A DNA stretch of 29,533 bases. It comes from an uncultured Clostridia bacterium (GTDB taxonomy: Bacteria; Bacillota; Clostridia; UBA1381). Each line of letters begins with the position of its first letter. Positions within the stretch are counted from its first letter, which is position 1. Location: positions 1 through 29,533 of the forward strand of contig CAKSFY010000016.1 of assembly GCA_934454035.1 (NCBI GenBank). Direction: 5' to 3'. Positions 13,657 through 22,183 of this stretch are shown here, in pieces. The notes under the pieces are model-generated. The model did not search any database and was not told the DNA's origin. It was given only the letters and a program-made list of their open reading frames with translations. Both the position numbers and the translations under genes were made by a program.

Positions 13657-14904
13657 ATGACAGAGGAGCTTATAAAAAAAGGAACAGGTGCAAGGAAGGC
13701 GGCTTTTAAGCTTGCCTGCGTTGATAACGAACTTAAAAACAATGCACTTGAGGAGATTGCAAAAGCGCTTGAAAAACGCGCCGATGAAATAATTTCCGAG
13801 AACAAAAAGGACGTAGAAAATGCAAAGGAACATGGAATATCGGCAGCAATGATTGACCGTCTTACGCTTACAAAAGAGAGGGTCTATGCTATTGCGGACG
13901 GAGTGAGAAAGGTCATTGCACTTCAAGACCCGATTGGTGAAATTGTTGAAGAATGGGAACGTCCGAACGGGCTTAAAATTGCAAAAAAACGCGTTCCTAT
14001 CGGAGTAATTGCCATTATCTACGAAGCGCGTCCGAATGTGACGGTTGACGCGGCGGTTTTATGCCTTAAAAGCTCCAACGCAGTTATTTTAAGAGGCGGA
14101 AGCGAAGCAATCAATTCAAATATTGTTTTAATGAAGATTATGCAGGAAGTCGCATATGCCGCAGGAATACCTGAAGGAAGTCTGAATCTGATTGAGGATA
14201 CAAAGCGTGAAACCGCAACCGGACTTATGAAAATGAACGGGTATGTCGATTTGCTGATTCCGAGGGGCGGAGCGGCACTTATCCGCGCGGTGGTGGAAAA
14301 TGCAACCGTTCCGGTTATAGAAACGGCGGCAGGCAACTGTCATATATATGTTGACGGTGACTGTGATTTTGAAATGGCAAAGTCAATAGTCCTGAATGCA
14401 AAAGCCAGCCGTCCGTCGGTATGCAATGCCGCAGAAACCCTGCTTGTTGACAAAAAAATCGCAAAGGATTTTCTGCCCGAAATGGTAAGGCTTTTAAAGG
14501 ATAATAAAGTTGAAGTCCGCGGCTGCCCCGAGTGTGTGAAAATTTGCCCGGATATTAACAATGCCTCCGAGGACGATTGGCGCAGAGAATATAACGACTA
14601 TATAATTGCAGTGAAAATTGTCGACGGAATCGAGGACGCAATAGAACATATCAACAGATATAATACAAAGCATTCCGAAGCAATTGTAACGAAAAATAAA
14701 GAAAATGCGGAGAAGTTTCTAAACGAGGTCGATGCCGCATGTGTATATGTAAATGCGTCAACACGCTTTACGGATGGGTTTGAGTTTGGATTCGGAGCGG
14801 AAATCGGAATCAGCACTCAAAAAATGCACGCAAGAGGTCCTATGGGTTTGAAAGAATTGACATCAATAAAATATATTATTCATGGAGCCGGACAGATAAG
14901 ATAA
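13657..14904 (+). CDS. proA: Gamma-glutamyl phosphate reductase
   Basis: ProA reduces gamma-glutamyl phosphate to glutamate semialdehyde with NADPH, the second step of proline synthesis. The 415-residue protein belongs to the aldehyde dehydrogenase superfamily: IYEARPNVTVDAA at 121-133, the nucleotide loop LRGGSEA at 145-151, and the catalytic Cys256 in ASRPSVCNAAE. GFGAEIGISTQKMHARGPMG follows near the C-terminus. AAGGAG lies upstream of the ATG. No proC was seen here. A sigma-factor gene follows after 28 bases and may share the transcript. Confidence 0.96.
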   Translation: MTEELIKKGTGARKAAFKLACVDNELKNNALEEIAKALEKRADEIISENKKDVENAKEHGISAAMIDRLTLTKERVYAIADGVRKVIALQDPIGEIVEEWERPNGLKIAKKRVPIGVIAIIYEARPNVTVDAAVLCLKSSNAVILRGGSEAINSNIVLMKIMQEVAYAAGIPEGSLNLIEDTKRETATGLMKMNGYVDLLIPRGGAALIRAVVENATVPVIETAAGNCHIYVDGDCDFEMAKSIVLNAKASRPSVCNAAETLLVDKKIAKDFLPEMVRLLKDNKVEVRGCPECVKICPDINNASEDDWRREYNDYIIAVKIVDGIEDAIEHINRYNTKHSEAIVTKNKENAEKFLNEVDAACVYVNASTRFTDGFEFGFGAEIGISTQKMHARGPMGLKELTSIKYIIHGAGQIR

Positions 14905-14932
14905 AAAAGCAGCATCGAAAGGACAAATAAAA

Positions 14933-15472
14933 ATGTTTTTTATTGCATTAGATGACGAAGAATCACAACTGAAAACGGAACGGCTTTACTACAGATACAG
15001 ACGCGTTATGTACGCAGCAGCTTATGAAATTTTACATGATCATGCTCTTGCGGAGGACGCTATCAGCGAAGCCTTTGTAAGAGTTATCCGAAACTTGCAT
15101 AAAATTGATGAAGCTGAAAAAAATAAAACGAAAAATTTCCTTGTTATTATTTGCAGAAATGTTGCAAAAGATATGCTGAAATCAAAATTGTACCTTAATA
15201 ATGACGCGGAATTTGCCGAGCATTTATGCGACGAAATCAATCCTGAAAAAATAGTTCTCAGCAAAGAAGCAATTTCAAAAATTGCCGAAATAATTTACGG
15301 ACTGGAGGAAATTTACCGGGATGTACTTATCCTGCGCTATGAGAACAATTTATCACGGACTGAAATTGCCGAAATGCTTAATGTTAAGGAAGAAACAGTA
15401 AAAAAGCGTCTGCAAAGGGCAAAGGCAAAGGTTATGAAGCAATTGGAAAAGGAGGGAATTATCGATGGATGA
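14933..15472 (+). CDS. ECF-type RNA polymerase sigma factor
   Basis: This 179-residue protein has only sigma regions 2 and 4. Region 2 runs from about 19 to 55 (YYRYRRVMYAAAYEIL, then DHALAEDAISEAFVRVIRNL). Region 4 runs from about 125 to 168, with the helix-turn-helix SRTEIAEMLNVKEETVKKRL. The start follows GAAAGGA. Its stop overlaps the next gene by eight bases, as expected for a sigma/anti-sigma pair. It lies 28 bases after proA with no visible terminator between them, so it may be transcribed with rho-proBA, in addition to any promoter it recognises itself. The stimulus is not evident. Confidence 0.9.
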   Translation: MFFIALDDEESQLKTERLYYRYRRVMYAAAYEILHDHALAEDAISEAFVRVIRNLHKIDEAEKNKTKNFLVIICRNVAKDMLKSKLYLNNDAEFAEHLCDEINPEKIVLSKEAISKIAEIIYGLEEIYRDVLILRYENNLSRTEIAEMLNVKEETVKKRLQRAKAKVMKQLEKEGIIDG

Positions 15473-16145
15473 AAAGTCATACGAAAAGGCTTTTGATATT
15501 CTTTTGAAATCCGGTACCGAAGAGGCTGCACGCAGAATAGCGGAGGAGACTGTTGAGCCGTCGGAAAAAATCGAGTTTTCAAAAGAACATCTCAAAAAAA
15601 TGAAAGCGGTTTTTGCAGCGGAAAAAAGAAAGCAGAGAAGAAAAAAGCTTGCCCGCTTTACCAAAGTTGCTGCGTGTGTTGCGGCAGCGGCGATTATTGT
15701 ATCGGGAACGGCAATTTTCAGCGTAGACGCATTCAGAATAAAGTTTATGAATTTCATCTATGAAAAGGATAAACCCAATTCCGATATATATTTCGGTGAC
15801 AATGTTGTGGAGACCTATGAAGATGATTATATTTCATTGGGATATATACCTGCTGGATTTCATCTTGAGCGTTGCGCTAGCAAGCAAGGAGATTGTCTGA
15901 TGAATTTTGCCAATGAGGATAATTATTTCAGTGTGTCGGTCAGCAATAAAGACGGTTTGCTGAATATAGATACCGAAAATGCTGAGGTTGAATCTACTTC
16001 TGTAAATGGACTGGATGCTTTTTTTTCAACAAATAATAGAGTAAATATTCTTGTATGGTCTGATAACAGCTTAAAATTTTCAATAGACGGGACTGTATCA
16101 AAGGATGAGATTATGAAAATTGCCGAAAATTTAAAATTAAAATAA
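15465..16145 (+). CDS. Membrane-bound anti-sigma factor with DUF4367-like outer domain
   Basis: The 226-residue protein has a charged cytoplasmic part (1-65, rich in Lys/Glu) that would bind the sigma factor, and one membrane segment at about 67-89 (FTKVAACVAAAAIIVSGTAI). An outer domain of about 135 residues follows (YISLGYIPAGFHLE is characteristic of the DUF4367 type). It starts inside the sigma gene, eight bases before its stop. This topology is known for anti-sigma factors that respond to envelope signals. No zinc-binding HxxxCxxC motif was seen, so it is not a ZAS-type protein. The ligand is unknown. Confidence 0.85.
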   Translation: MDEKSYEKAFDILLKSGTEEAARRIAEETVEPSEKIEFSKEHLKKMKAVFAAEKRKQRRKKLARFTKVAACVAAAAIIVSGTAIFSVDAFRIKFMNFIYEKDKPNSDIYFGDNVVETYEDDYISLGYIPAGFHLERCASKQGDCLMNFANEDNYFSVSVSNKDGLLNIDTENAEVESTSVNGLDAFFSTNNRVNILVWSDNSLKFSIDGTVSKDEIMKIAENLKLK

Positions 16146-16246
16146 TTTTTTTGACAATTTTGTCCCCTTTTCTCCTTTTTTAAAGTTATATATACAGATT
16201 GCGTAAAAACAATAAATAAAATTTAATTAAGGAGGATTCTTTCTAT

Positions 16247-16681
16247 ATGAAAAAATCAAATGTACTAATGAAAGCGGCAATTATAACAATTGCCTTGGCA
16301 TGCTGTGGCGCAGTCGCTTCGGCGGAAAGCGAAAAAGGAATAACGGAGATGAACGGATCTGTTATTGCTCCATATAATGTCGCTATAAATGTAATAGAAT
16401 GTTCTTTGACAATGCCGTCGGCAGGAACTGTACATTGCTCGGCAAAGACAACAACAATGGCAGGTTATAAGGCAGAAACCATAGTTGAACTGCAAAAGCT
16501 TAACGGTATTTGGGGAACAATAAAAAAGTGGAGTGATAAAGGGTCTATGGGGGCAAGTGTGAGTGAAGATTATGCAGTTGCCAAAGGATATTCCTACAGG
16601 TTGAAAACAACTCATAAGGCATATAACAGCAGCGGAACGCTTGTTGAGTCATTTGAAAGATATAGCAATATTGTTAAATAA
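16247..16681 (+). CDS. Small secreted protein, probable sigma-factor target
   Basis: This 144-residue protein begins with a clear signal peptide: basic start, hydrophobic stretch and a probable cleavage after Ala-Ser-Ala at about residue 26. The mature part is about 118 residues of mostly beta-strand pattern with alternating small and polar residues (TTTMAGYKAETIVELQK, VAKGYSYRLKTTHKAY), resembling small secreted beta-sandwich proteins of Clostridia (DUF6147-like, from memory, unverified). GGAGG precedes the ATG by about ten bases. Position after the sigma/anti-sigma pair and its own 101-base upstream gap suggest it could be a regulon member. No function can be named. Confidence 0.8.
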   Translation: MKKSNVLMKAAIITIALACCGAVASAESEKGITEMNGSVIAPYNVAINVIECSLTMPSAGTVHCSAKTTTMAGYKAETIVELQKLNGIWGTIKKWSDKGSMGASVSEDYAVAKGYSYRLKTTHKAYNSSGTLVESFERYSNIVK

Positions 16682-16686
16682 TTATT

Positions 16687-17043
16687 TTGGCAGTCTGCAC
16701 ACTTTCAGCACTTCTTAAAATAACAATCATAACAGTGGAGGACGCATCAAAAATTATTGTCAGAATCTTAGGTTATGAACCGTATGCAGAGTATATGGGA
16801 GGGCAGTACACAAAAACTGCAGAACAGCTTGAATTGGCAAGTGGGGGCGCCAAAAGAGAAGCATTAACAAGGGAAGAAGCCGCGGCTTTGATTTATAAAG
16901 CCTTACATAAACCTATGGCATTTATGAGAAAGCCGGACAAGGAACCAAAAGACGGAGCATATGAACTTTATATTGCGGACGGAACGAACGGAGAAGAATT
17001 AAAAACCCTATATACCGCTTATTACGATAAAGAAAATAACTGA
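16687..17043 (+). pseudogene. S-layer-homology (SLH) domain protein remnant, 5' truncated
   Basis: The reading frame has no ATG, only TTG at 16687, no ribosome site, and an in-frame stop just before. The first residues after about 12 resemble the second half of an SLH protein: ITVEDASKIIVRILGYEP, then YMGGQ, then LTREEAAALIYKALHKPM. Clostridial SLH surface proteins carry this pattern, followed by about 30 more residues (here ending YYDKENN). The frame lacks signal peptide and earlier repeats, so it looks like the tail of a decayed or rearranged surface-protein gene. It could still be expressed, but that is unlikely. Confidence 0.6.
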
Positions 17044-17161
17044 AAGAGTGACAGCAGTAAAATGCGATGGCTTTTCTATAAAGAAAATTAAGGAATGTTG
17101 TTTCGGCAACAAAAATATGAATACGCTTACATAAGAGTAATTTGTGAAAAATAAGACGAAC

Positions 17162-17194
17162 CGCCGCTTGTGCAGGAAAATTGCACGGGCGGCG
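17162..17194 (+). terminator. Strong terminator after the SLH remnant
   Basis: CGCCGCTTGTGCA (17162-17174) pairs along 13 bases, two of them G-U, with TGCACGGGCGGCG (17182-17194) around a seven-base loop. ATTTGTTTTG follows, giving a T-rich tail. It separates the sigma-factor region from the long right-hand operon. Confidence 0.8.
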
Positions 17195-17320
17195 ATTTGT
17201 TTTGCGTCTTGGTCTTTGCCTGTAAGATATAAATAAGCACATTTTATACATATATTGTTTTTTTCAGATAAAAAGTCAATAAAGCGTATAAAAATACTTT
17301 ATTTTTAGATAATATTCCTC

Positions 17321-17349
17321 TTGACACACCACGACATTTTTTGTATAAT
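17321..17349 (+). promoter_or_regulatory. Consensus sigma-A promoter of the long right-hand operon
   Basis: A perfect TTGACA (17321-17326) and a perfect TATAAT (17344-17349) are 17 bases apart. This is the only clear promoter I see before fifteen closely packed genes. Confidence 0.92.
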
Positions 17350-17395
17350 TCTTGTAGGACTATTTTTAAATTTAAGAAAAGAGAGGAAAAATAAG

Positions 17396-17965
17396 ATGAA
17401 AGACACAAAAAAGCTGGTTATGTACGGACTTTTGACTGCAATTATTATTCTTATGGCATTCACCCCTTTGGGCTATTTAAAAACACTCGGACTTGAAATT
17501 ACCTTTATCACAATTCCGGTAATAGTGGGAGCAGTAGTTTTAGGCCCCGGCGCAGGTGCTTTTTTGGGCGGTGTATTCGGACTCACAAGCTTTGCTCAGG
17601 CTTTTTCGGGTCAGTTCGGTCAGGCACTTCTTGCCGTCAGCGTTGTAAATACCTTTATTGTTTGCGTAATTCCGAGAATTTTAATGGGCTGGTGCTGCGG
17701 TCTTATTTTTAAAGCCTTTAAAAATAAAAATAATGTTGCGGCATATTTTACCGCATCAATTTCGGGTGCGCTTTTAAACACTTTATTCTTTATGTCGGCA
17801 TTGATGATTTTCTTTGGAAATTCCGAATATATAAAGGGACTTCAGGGCAGCAACAATATAATTGTATTTGTAGGCGTGTTCGTAGGTGTGCAGGGATTGA
17901 TTGAAGCAGCTGTTGCGGCAGTTGCCGGTACTGCAATAAGCCGCGCCGTCACCAAATTGAAATAG
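17396..17965 (+). CDS. ECF transporter S component, probably pantothenate (PanT-like)
   Basis: The 189-residue protein has about six hydrophobic segments and the S-component pattern: an N-terminal MYGLLTAIIILMAFTPLG helix and the loop ITFITIPVIVGAVVLGPGAGAF that binds substrate and contacts EcfT. ATG at 17396 is preferred because GAGAGG lies about nine bases before it; an upstream TTG frame starts inside the promoter. The coaX gene 12 bases downstream phosphorylates pantothenate, so pantothenate is the likely substrate, and the EcfA1-A2-T genes follow two genes later. The assignment to pantothenate is context only; riboflavin or another vitamin remains possible. Confidence 0.85.
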   Translation: MKDTKKLVMYGLLTAIIILMAFTPLGYLKTLGLEITFITIPVIVGAVVLGPGAGAFLGGVFGLTSFAQAFSGQFGQALLAVSVVNTFIVCVIPRILMGWCCGLIFKAFKNKNNVAAYFTASISGALLNTLFFMSALMIFFGNSEYIKGLQGSNNIIVFVGVFVGVQGLIEAAVAAVAGTAISRAVTKLK

Positions 17966-17977
17966 GAGAGAAAACTG

Positions 17978-18742
17978 ATGATACTTGCGCTTGATGTAGG
18001 CAACACAAATATAGTAATCGGTTGTATTGACGAGAAAAATATTTATTTTGAGGGGCGCGTTGCAACCGACCTCAACAAGACCGAAATGGAATATGCGGTC
18101 ATGTTCAAAAATATTCTTGACATCTACGATGTGGATCAGACCCGTCTGGAGGGCGCAATAATTTCTTCGGTCGTTCCGCCGCTTGACAGCAGCTTAAGCC
18201 GTGCGGTTCATGCAGTGACAGGATTCGTGCCGATAGAAGTGAATATTCATAAAAATACCGGACTTAAAATTGATGTGGATAACGCCGATGAAATAGGAAA
18301 CGATTTGATTGTCGCAACCGTTGCCGCTATGGCAGAGTATAAGCCGCCGATGATAATAATCGATATGGGAACGGCTACAACCTTTTGGGTTGTTGATAAA
18401 AACGGAGTTCCGTGCGGCGGAGCATTTATGCCGGGCGTGAAAATTTCGCAGGAGGCTTTAACCGGCAGAACTTCAAAGCTGCCGAGTATAAGTCTTTCGG
18501 GCAGGCCAAACGTAATCGGCAGAAATACCGTCGATTGTATGAAAAGCGGTATGATTTACGGAACTGCCGCAATGATTGACGGAATGATTGAGAGAATTGA
18601 CGATGAGCTCGGCGGAGAAACCACGGTTATAGCAACAGGCGGACTCGCAGGCGGAATCGTTCCTTATTGCAGAAAGAAAATTATTTACAGAGACGATTTA
18701 CTGATAAGAGGTCTTTGGCAGATATACGAAAAAAATAAATAA
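17978..18742 (+). CDS. coaX: Type III pantothenate kinase
   Basis: CoaX phosphorylates pantothenate, the committed step of coenzyme A synthesis, and needs a monovalent cation. The 254-residue protein of the ASKHA fold has LDVGNTNIVIG at 4-14, SSVVPPL near 68-74 and the DMGTATTFWVV segment near 129-139. GGAFMPGV and the C-terminal TGGLAGGIVPYC follow. Length is normal. AGGAGAG lies just before the ATG. It lies between the S-component gene and a methyltransferase gene with gaps of 12 and 18 bases. Confidence 0.95.
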   Translation: MILALDVGNTNIVIGCIDEKNIYFEGRVATDLNKTEMEYAVMFKNILDIYDVDQTRLEGAIISSVVPPLDSSLSRAVHAVTGFVPIEVNIHKNTGLKIDVDNADEIGNDLIVATVAAMAEYKPPMIIIDMGTATTFWVVDKNGVPCGGAFMPGVKISQEALTGRTSKLPSISLSGRPNVIGRNTVDCMKSGMIYGTAAMIDGMIERIDDELGGETTVIATGGLAGGIVPYCRKKIIYRDDLLIRGLWQIYEKNK

Positions 18743-18760
18743 GACGGGAATAAAAAAATA

Positions 18761-19645
18761 ATGTGGATTGCAGATAATTGGCAGGATTATCGTCTTTTGG
18801 ACAGTGCCGGAGGAGAAAAGCTCGAATACTGGGGAAGCATACTTTTGCGCCGACCCGAGCCGCAGGCTGTCTGGACGGAAAAATCCGAAAAAAATTTATG
18901 GAATAAAACCGACGCTTGGTATCACAGAAGCAGCTCGGGAGGGGGACATTGGCAGTTTTTTAATAAAAAAATGCCGCAAAGCTGGACGGTAAGCTATAAA
19001 AAGCTGACCTTTAACATAAAGCCGATGGGTTTTAAGCATACCGGCTTGTTTCCGGAGCAGGCAGTCAATTGGGATTGGTTTTCAGAATTGATTGAAAGTG
19101 CAAAAAGACCGGTAAAGGTGCTCAATCTTTTTGCGTATACCGGCGGAGCAACCGTTGCGGCGCTTGCTGCCGGTGCGGAGGTTGTGCATGTTGACGCGTC
19201 GAAAGGCATGGTGACATGGGCAAAGGAAAATGTTTTATCGTCAGGACTGGGCGAAAAATATGTCCGCTATATAGTTGATGATGTTGTAAAGTTTGTAAAA
19301 AGAGAGATAAGACGCGGCAACAAATATGACGCAATTATTATGGATCCTCCATCTTACGGCAGAGGTCCGGGAGGAGAGCTTTGGAAGATAGAAAATGAGC
19401 TTTATCCGCTTATTGAGGATTGCATGGAAATACTTTCCGACGATCCGCTTTTCTTTTTGATAAATTCTTACACAACCGGATTGGGCGGAACGATTTTGGA
19501 TAATGTGCTTAAATTCACACTTTGCAAAAAATACGGCGGCTCAACGGCAGTCGATGAAATCGGGCTTAAAATGTTGTCCAACAAAATGGCGCTGCCGTGC
19601 GGAATATCGGCACGCTGGTGCAAAAGGAATGGCAGAAATGATTAA
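18761..19645 (+). CDS. Class I SAM-dependent methyltransferase, RlmI/RlmK-like
   Basis: The 294-residue protein carries the SAM-binding core of the rRNA cytosine/guanine methyltransferase group COG1092. It has NLFAYTGGATVAAL near 127-140 (motif I), VVHVDASKGMVTWAKEN as motif II/III, and MDPPSYGRGP near 197-206, the DPPxY catalytic-type motif. The N-terminal part (about 1-110) is variable and lacks a recognisable PUA domain, unlike full RlmI. The target is probably rRNA, but no specific base can be named. Its stop overlaps the ecfA1 start region. Confidence 0.85.
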   Translation: MWIADNWQDYRLLDSAGGEKLEYWGSILLRRPEPQAVWTEKSEKNLWNKTDAWYHRSSSGGGHWQFFNKKMPQSWTVSYKKLTFNIKPMGFKHTGLFPEQAVNWDWFSELIESAKRPVKVLNLFAYTGGATVAALAAGAEVVHVDASKGMVTWAKENVLSSGLGEKYVRYIVDDVVKFVKREIRRGNKYDAIIMDPPSYGRGPGGELWKIENELYPLIEDCMEILSDDPLFFLINSYTTGLGGTILDNVLKFTLCKKYGGSTAVDEIGLKMLSNKMALPCGISARWCKRNGRND

Positions 19646-20483
19646 AACAGAGGATTTGTCCTACTTCTATCGGGAGGAGGGCGAAGAAAAAAGACTTGTA
19701 TTAAACGGATTAAATATAGAAATAGAGGACGGAAGCTTTGTCGCTGTTTTAGGTCACAACGGTTCGGGAAAATCCACCTTTGCAAAGCATTTGAATGCAA
19801 TTTTGCTTCCGACCGGCGGAGCGTGTTATGTGTTCGGCATGAACACCAGCGACGAGTCGCATTTATATGATATAAGAAGCTCTGTGGGTATGGTTTTTCA
19901 AAACCCGGACAATCAGATAGTTACCTCAATAGTAGAGGACGAGGTTGCATTTGCTCCGGAAAATCTGGGTATAGAGCCGGCAGAGATAAGACGGCGCGTT
20001 GACAGTGCGCTTGAGGCAGTTGGCATGACAGAGTACAGATTTGCAGCACCGTCAAGACTGTCCGGCGGTCAAAAGCAGCGCATCGCAATAGCTTCGGCAC
20101 TTGCAATGGAACCCGAATGCATAGTTTTGGACGAACCGACCGCAATGCTTGACCCGAGGGGCAGAAAGGAAATAATTTCAACCGTCCGCAGACTTAACAA
20201 AGATAAGAAAATGACAGTTGTGCTTATAACACACTACATGGAGGAGGCGGCGCTTGCCGACCGCGTAATTGTGATGAACGAGGGTAAAATCGTATTTGAC
20301 AATACTCCGAAAAAGGTTTTCTCGCATGTTGAGGAGATAAAGAAAATAGGGCTGGATGTGCCCCAGATTACCGAGCTTGTTTACCACCTGAGAAAGGACG
20401 GCTTCGATTTGCCGGAGGATATTATTTTGGTTGAGGACGGCGCGGACGCTATATTTAATTTGCTGAGCGGAGGAAGAAAATGA
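19638..20483 (+). CDS. ecfA1: Energy-coupling-factor ATPase EcfA1
   Basis: EcfA1 is one of two ATPases that power ECF vitamin importers. The 281-residue protein has Walker A GHNGSGKST (39-47), Q-loop VFQNPDNQ (86-93), ABC signature LSGGQKQR (141-148) and Walker B IVLDEP (162-167), with the EcfA C-terminal tail. Two start codons exist: ATG 19629 has AAAGG only one base away, while ATG 19638 has it ten bases away, so the latter is chosen. The upstream methyltransferase stop overlaps by eight bases, and ecfA2 starts as ATGA on its stop. Confidence 0.93.
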   Translation: MIKTEDLSYFYREEGEEKRLVLNGLNIEIEDGSFVAVLGHNGSGKSTFAKHLNAILLPTGGACYVFGMNTSDESHLYDIRSSVGMVFQNPDNQIVTSIVEDEVAFAPENLGIEPAEIRRRVDSALEAVGMTEYRFAAPSRLSGGQKQRIAIASALAMEPECIVLDEPTAMLDPRGRKEIISTVRRLNKDKKMTVVLITHYMEEAALADRVIVMNEGKIVFDNTPKKVFSHVEEIKKIGLDVPQITELVYHLRKDGFDLPEDIILVEDGADAIFNLLSGGRK

Positions 20484-21328
20484 TTAAGATAGAAAATCTT
20501 TGTTATGTGTATCAGCAGGATACGCCTTTTCCGACGGCGGCATTGGAGAATATTAATCTTGAAATAGAAAGTGGAAGCTTTACCGCTCTGATAGGGCATA
20601 CCGGTTCGGGTAAGTCAACGCTGATACAGCATTTAAATGCTTTGATAAAGCCGACAAGCGGTAAAATTTATATAGACGGATATGATATAACCGCGGAGGA
20701 TGCGGATTTAAAGAGAATACGGCGCGAGGTAGGACTGGTTTTTCAATATCCGGAGCATCAGCTTTTTGAAGAAACCGTCGAGAAGGATATAGCGTTCGGT
20801 CCGAGGAATCTGGGGTTATCCGAAACTGAAATTGATGAAAGAGTAAAGAAGGCGGCGGAGGCGGTAGGCTTATCGGAAAAATACTTAAAAAGATCGCCCT
20901 TTGAGCTTTCCGGCGGACAGAAAAGAAGAGCGGCAATTGCCGGAGTGCTGGCAACAGAGCCGAAAATACTTATTTTAGACGAACCGATGGCAGGACTTGA
21001 CCCTCATGCAAGAGACGGAGTAATACGTCTTTTGAAAAGACTCCGGGGGGAAAATAAAGACAGAACAATAATTTTTGTGTCGCACAGTATGGAAGATGTG
21101 GCAAAGCTTGCCGAGCGCGTTGTGGTTTTAAACAAGGGCAGAGTCTTTGCAAACGGAACTGTGCCGGAGGTTTTTGAAAAAGGTGAAGAGCTGGTTAAAA
21201 TCGGTCTTAATGTGCCGGAGGTAACAAAGCTTATTATGGAACTGCGCAAAAAAGGAGCTGATTTGCCGGCGGATATTTATACTGTCGAGGCTGCGGTCCG
21301 GGCAATAGAAAAGCTTGCGGCAAGATAG
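20480..21328 (+). CDS. ecfA2: Energy-coupling-factor ATPase EcfA2
   Basis: EcfA2 is the second ATPase and forms an asymmetric dimer with EcfA1. The 282-residue protein has Walker A GHTGSGKS (39-46), Q-loop VFQYPEHQ, the signature LSGGQKRR (143-150), Walker B ILILDEP (163-169) and the C-terminal EcfA2-like region. FQYPEHQLFEETVEKDIAFGP is characteristic of the EcfA2 type, whereas EcfA1 has FQNPDNQ. The start overlaps the ecfA1 stop by four bases, which suggests coupled translation of the two subunits. Confidence 0.94.
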   Translation: MIKIENLCYVYQQDTPFPTAALENINLEIESGSFTALIGHTGSGKSTLIQHLNALIKPTSGKIYIDGYDITAEDADLKRIRREVGLVFQYPEHQLFEETVEKDIAFGPRNLGLSETEIDERVKKAAEAVGLSEKYLKRSPFELSGGQKRRAAIAGVLATEPKILILDEPMAGLDPHARDGVIRLLKRLRGENKDRTIIFVSHSMEDVAKLAERVVVLNKGRVFANGTVPEVFEKGEELVKIGLNVPEVTKLIMELRKKGADLPADIYTVEAAVRAIEKLAAR

Positions 21329-21356
21329 CCGTGCAGTTAACGGAAAGGATTCAAAT

Positions 21357-22169
21357 ATGCTTAAGGATATTACGATAGGTCAGTATGTGGATACAAAATC
21401 GGTTATTCACAGGCTTGACCCAAGAACAAAAATAATATTGCTTTTTGTTTATCTGATAGTGCTTTTTTCGGCATCCTCCGCTTTGGGTTATGCTGCAATT
21501 GCGGTTTTTACCGGAGTGGTTGTTTATTTAAGCAAAGTGCCGGTAAAGTTTATCCTGCGCGGTATGAAGCCGATTCTGTTTATATTGGTATTTACATTGC
21601 TTTTGAACTTGTTTGTTACCCCGGGTGAAATTATCTGGAGTATGAAAATATTACCGTCATGGACTGTCGAAATGACGCGTGAGGGAGTTTATATGGCTAT
21701 TCTGATGTTTTTTCGGCTGATTTTACTGGTTATAACATCATCGCTTTTGACGCTTACAACATCTCCGATGAATTTGACCGACGGCATAGAAAAACTTTTG
21801 CGCCCGTTGGAAATAATAAAGGTTCCGGCGCATGAAATAGCTATGATGATGACAATTGCGATACGTTTTATTCCTACTCTTGCAGAGGAAGCGGACAAGA
21901 TAATGAAGGCGCAAATGGCAAGAGGAGCGGATTTTGAAAGCGGAAATCTTGTAAAGCGGATAAAGGCGCTTCTGCCGCTTTTGGTACCGCTTTTTGTAAG
22001 TGCATTCAGGCGCGCCGACGATTTGGCGGTTGCGATGGACGCAAGATGCTACCACGGCGGTAAAAACCGGACGAGAATGAAAGAAATAAAAATCGAAAAC
22101 AGAGATTATTTTGCAGCAGCGGTTACGGCGGTTTTTTGCGCATTGGTTTTTGTGCTTGAAAAGATATAG
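21357..22169 (+). CDS. ecfT: Energy-coupling-factor transmembrane protein EcfT
   Basis: EcfT is the scaffold linking the two ATPases to interchangeable S components. The 270-residue protein has several hydrophobic helices, then a cytoplasmic coupling region with two Ala-Arg-type motifs: AQMARGADF near 181-189 and AMDARCYHGG near 223-232. Both fit EcfT coupling helices that bind EcfA. ATG 21357 has GGAAAGGA about seven bases upstream and is preferred; an upstream TTG at 21315 in frame lies inside ecfA2. With ecfA1-ecfA2 it completes the module needed by FolT and the S component at 17396. Confidence 0.92.
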   Translation: MLKDITIGQYVDTKSVIHRLDPRTKIILLFVYLIVLFSASSALGYAAIAVFTGVVVYLSKVPVKFILRGMKPILFILVFTLLLNLFVTPGEIIWSMKILPSWTVEMTREGVYMAILMFFRLILLVITSSLLTLTTSPMNLTDGIEKLLRPLEIIKVPAHEIAMMMTIAIRFIPTLAEEADKIMKAQMARGADFESGNLVKRIKALLPLLVPLFVSAFRRADDLAVAMDARCYHGGKNRTRMKEIKIENRDYFAAAVTAVFCALVFVLEKI

Positions 22170-22183
22170 CGGCGGAGGGTGAA

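Larger units (their letters stand above)
17044..17395 (+). other. 352-base gap between the SLH remnant and the ECF S-component gene
   Basis: I see no gene. It holds a strong GC hairpin (17162-17194), a weak AT hairpin near 17278-17301, and the consensus promoter (17321-17349) with a leader of about 40 bases for the long downstream operon. A frame reading from TTG at 17321 starts inside the -35 and is not a real start. Confidence 0.75.

Noticed and set aside
17321..17395. N-terminal extension of the S-component gene from TTG 17321
   Set aside because: The TTG is inside the -35 of the perfect promoter, so it would not be transcribed.
19503..19637. Long N-terminal extension of EcfA1
   Set aside because: It overlaps the end of the methyltransferase; ABC homology begins at MIKTEDLSY (ATG 19638).
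21315..21356. EcfT extension from an upstream TTG
   Set aside because: The extension overlaps ecfA2 and the clear ribosome site GGAAAGGA serves ATG 21357.
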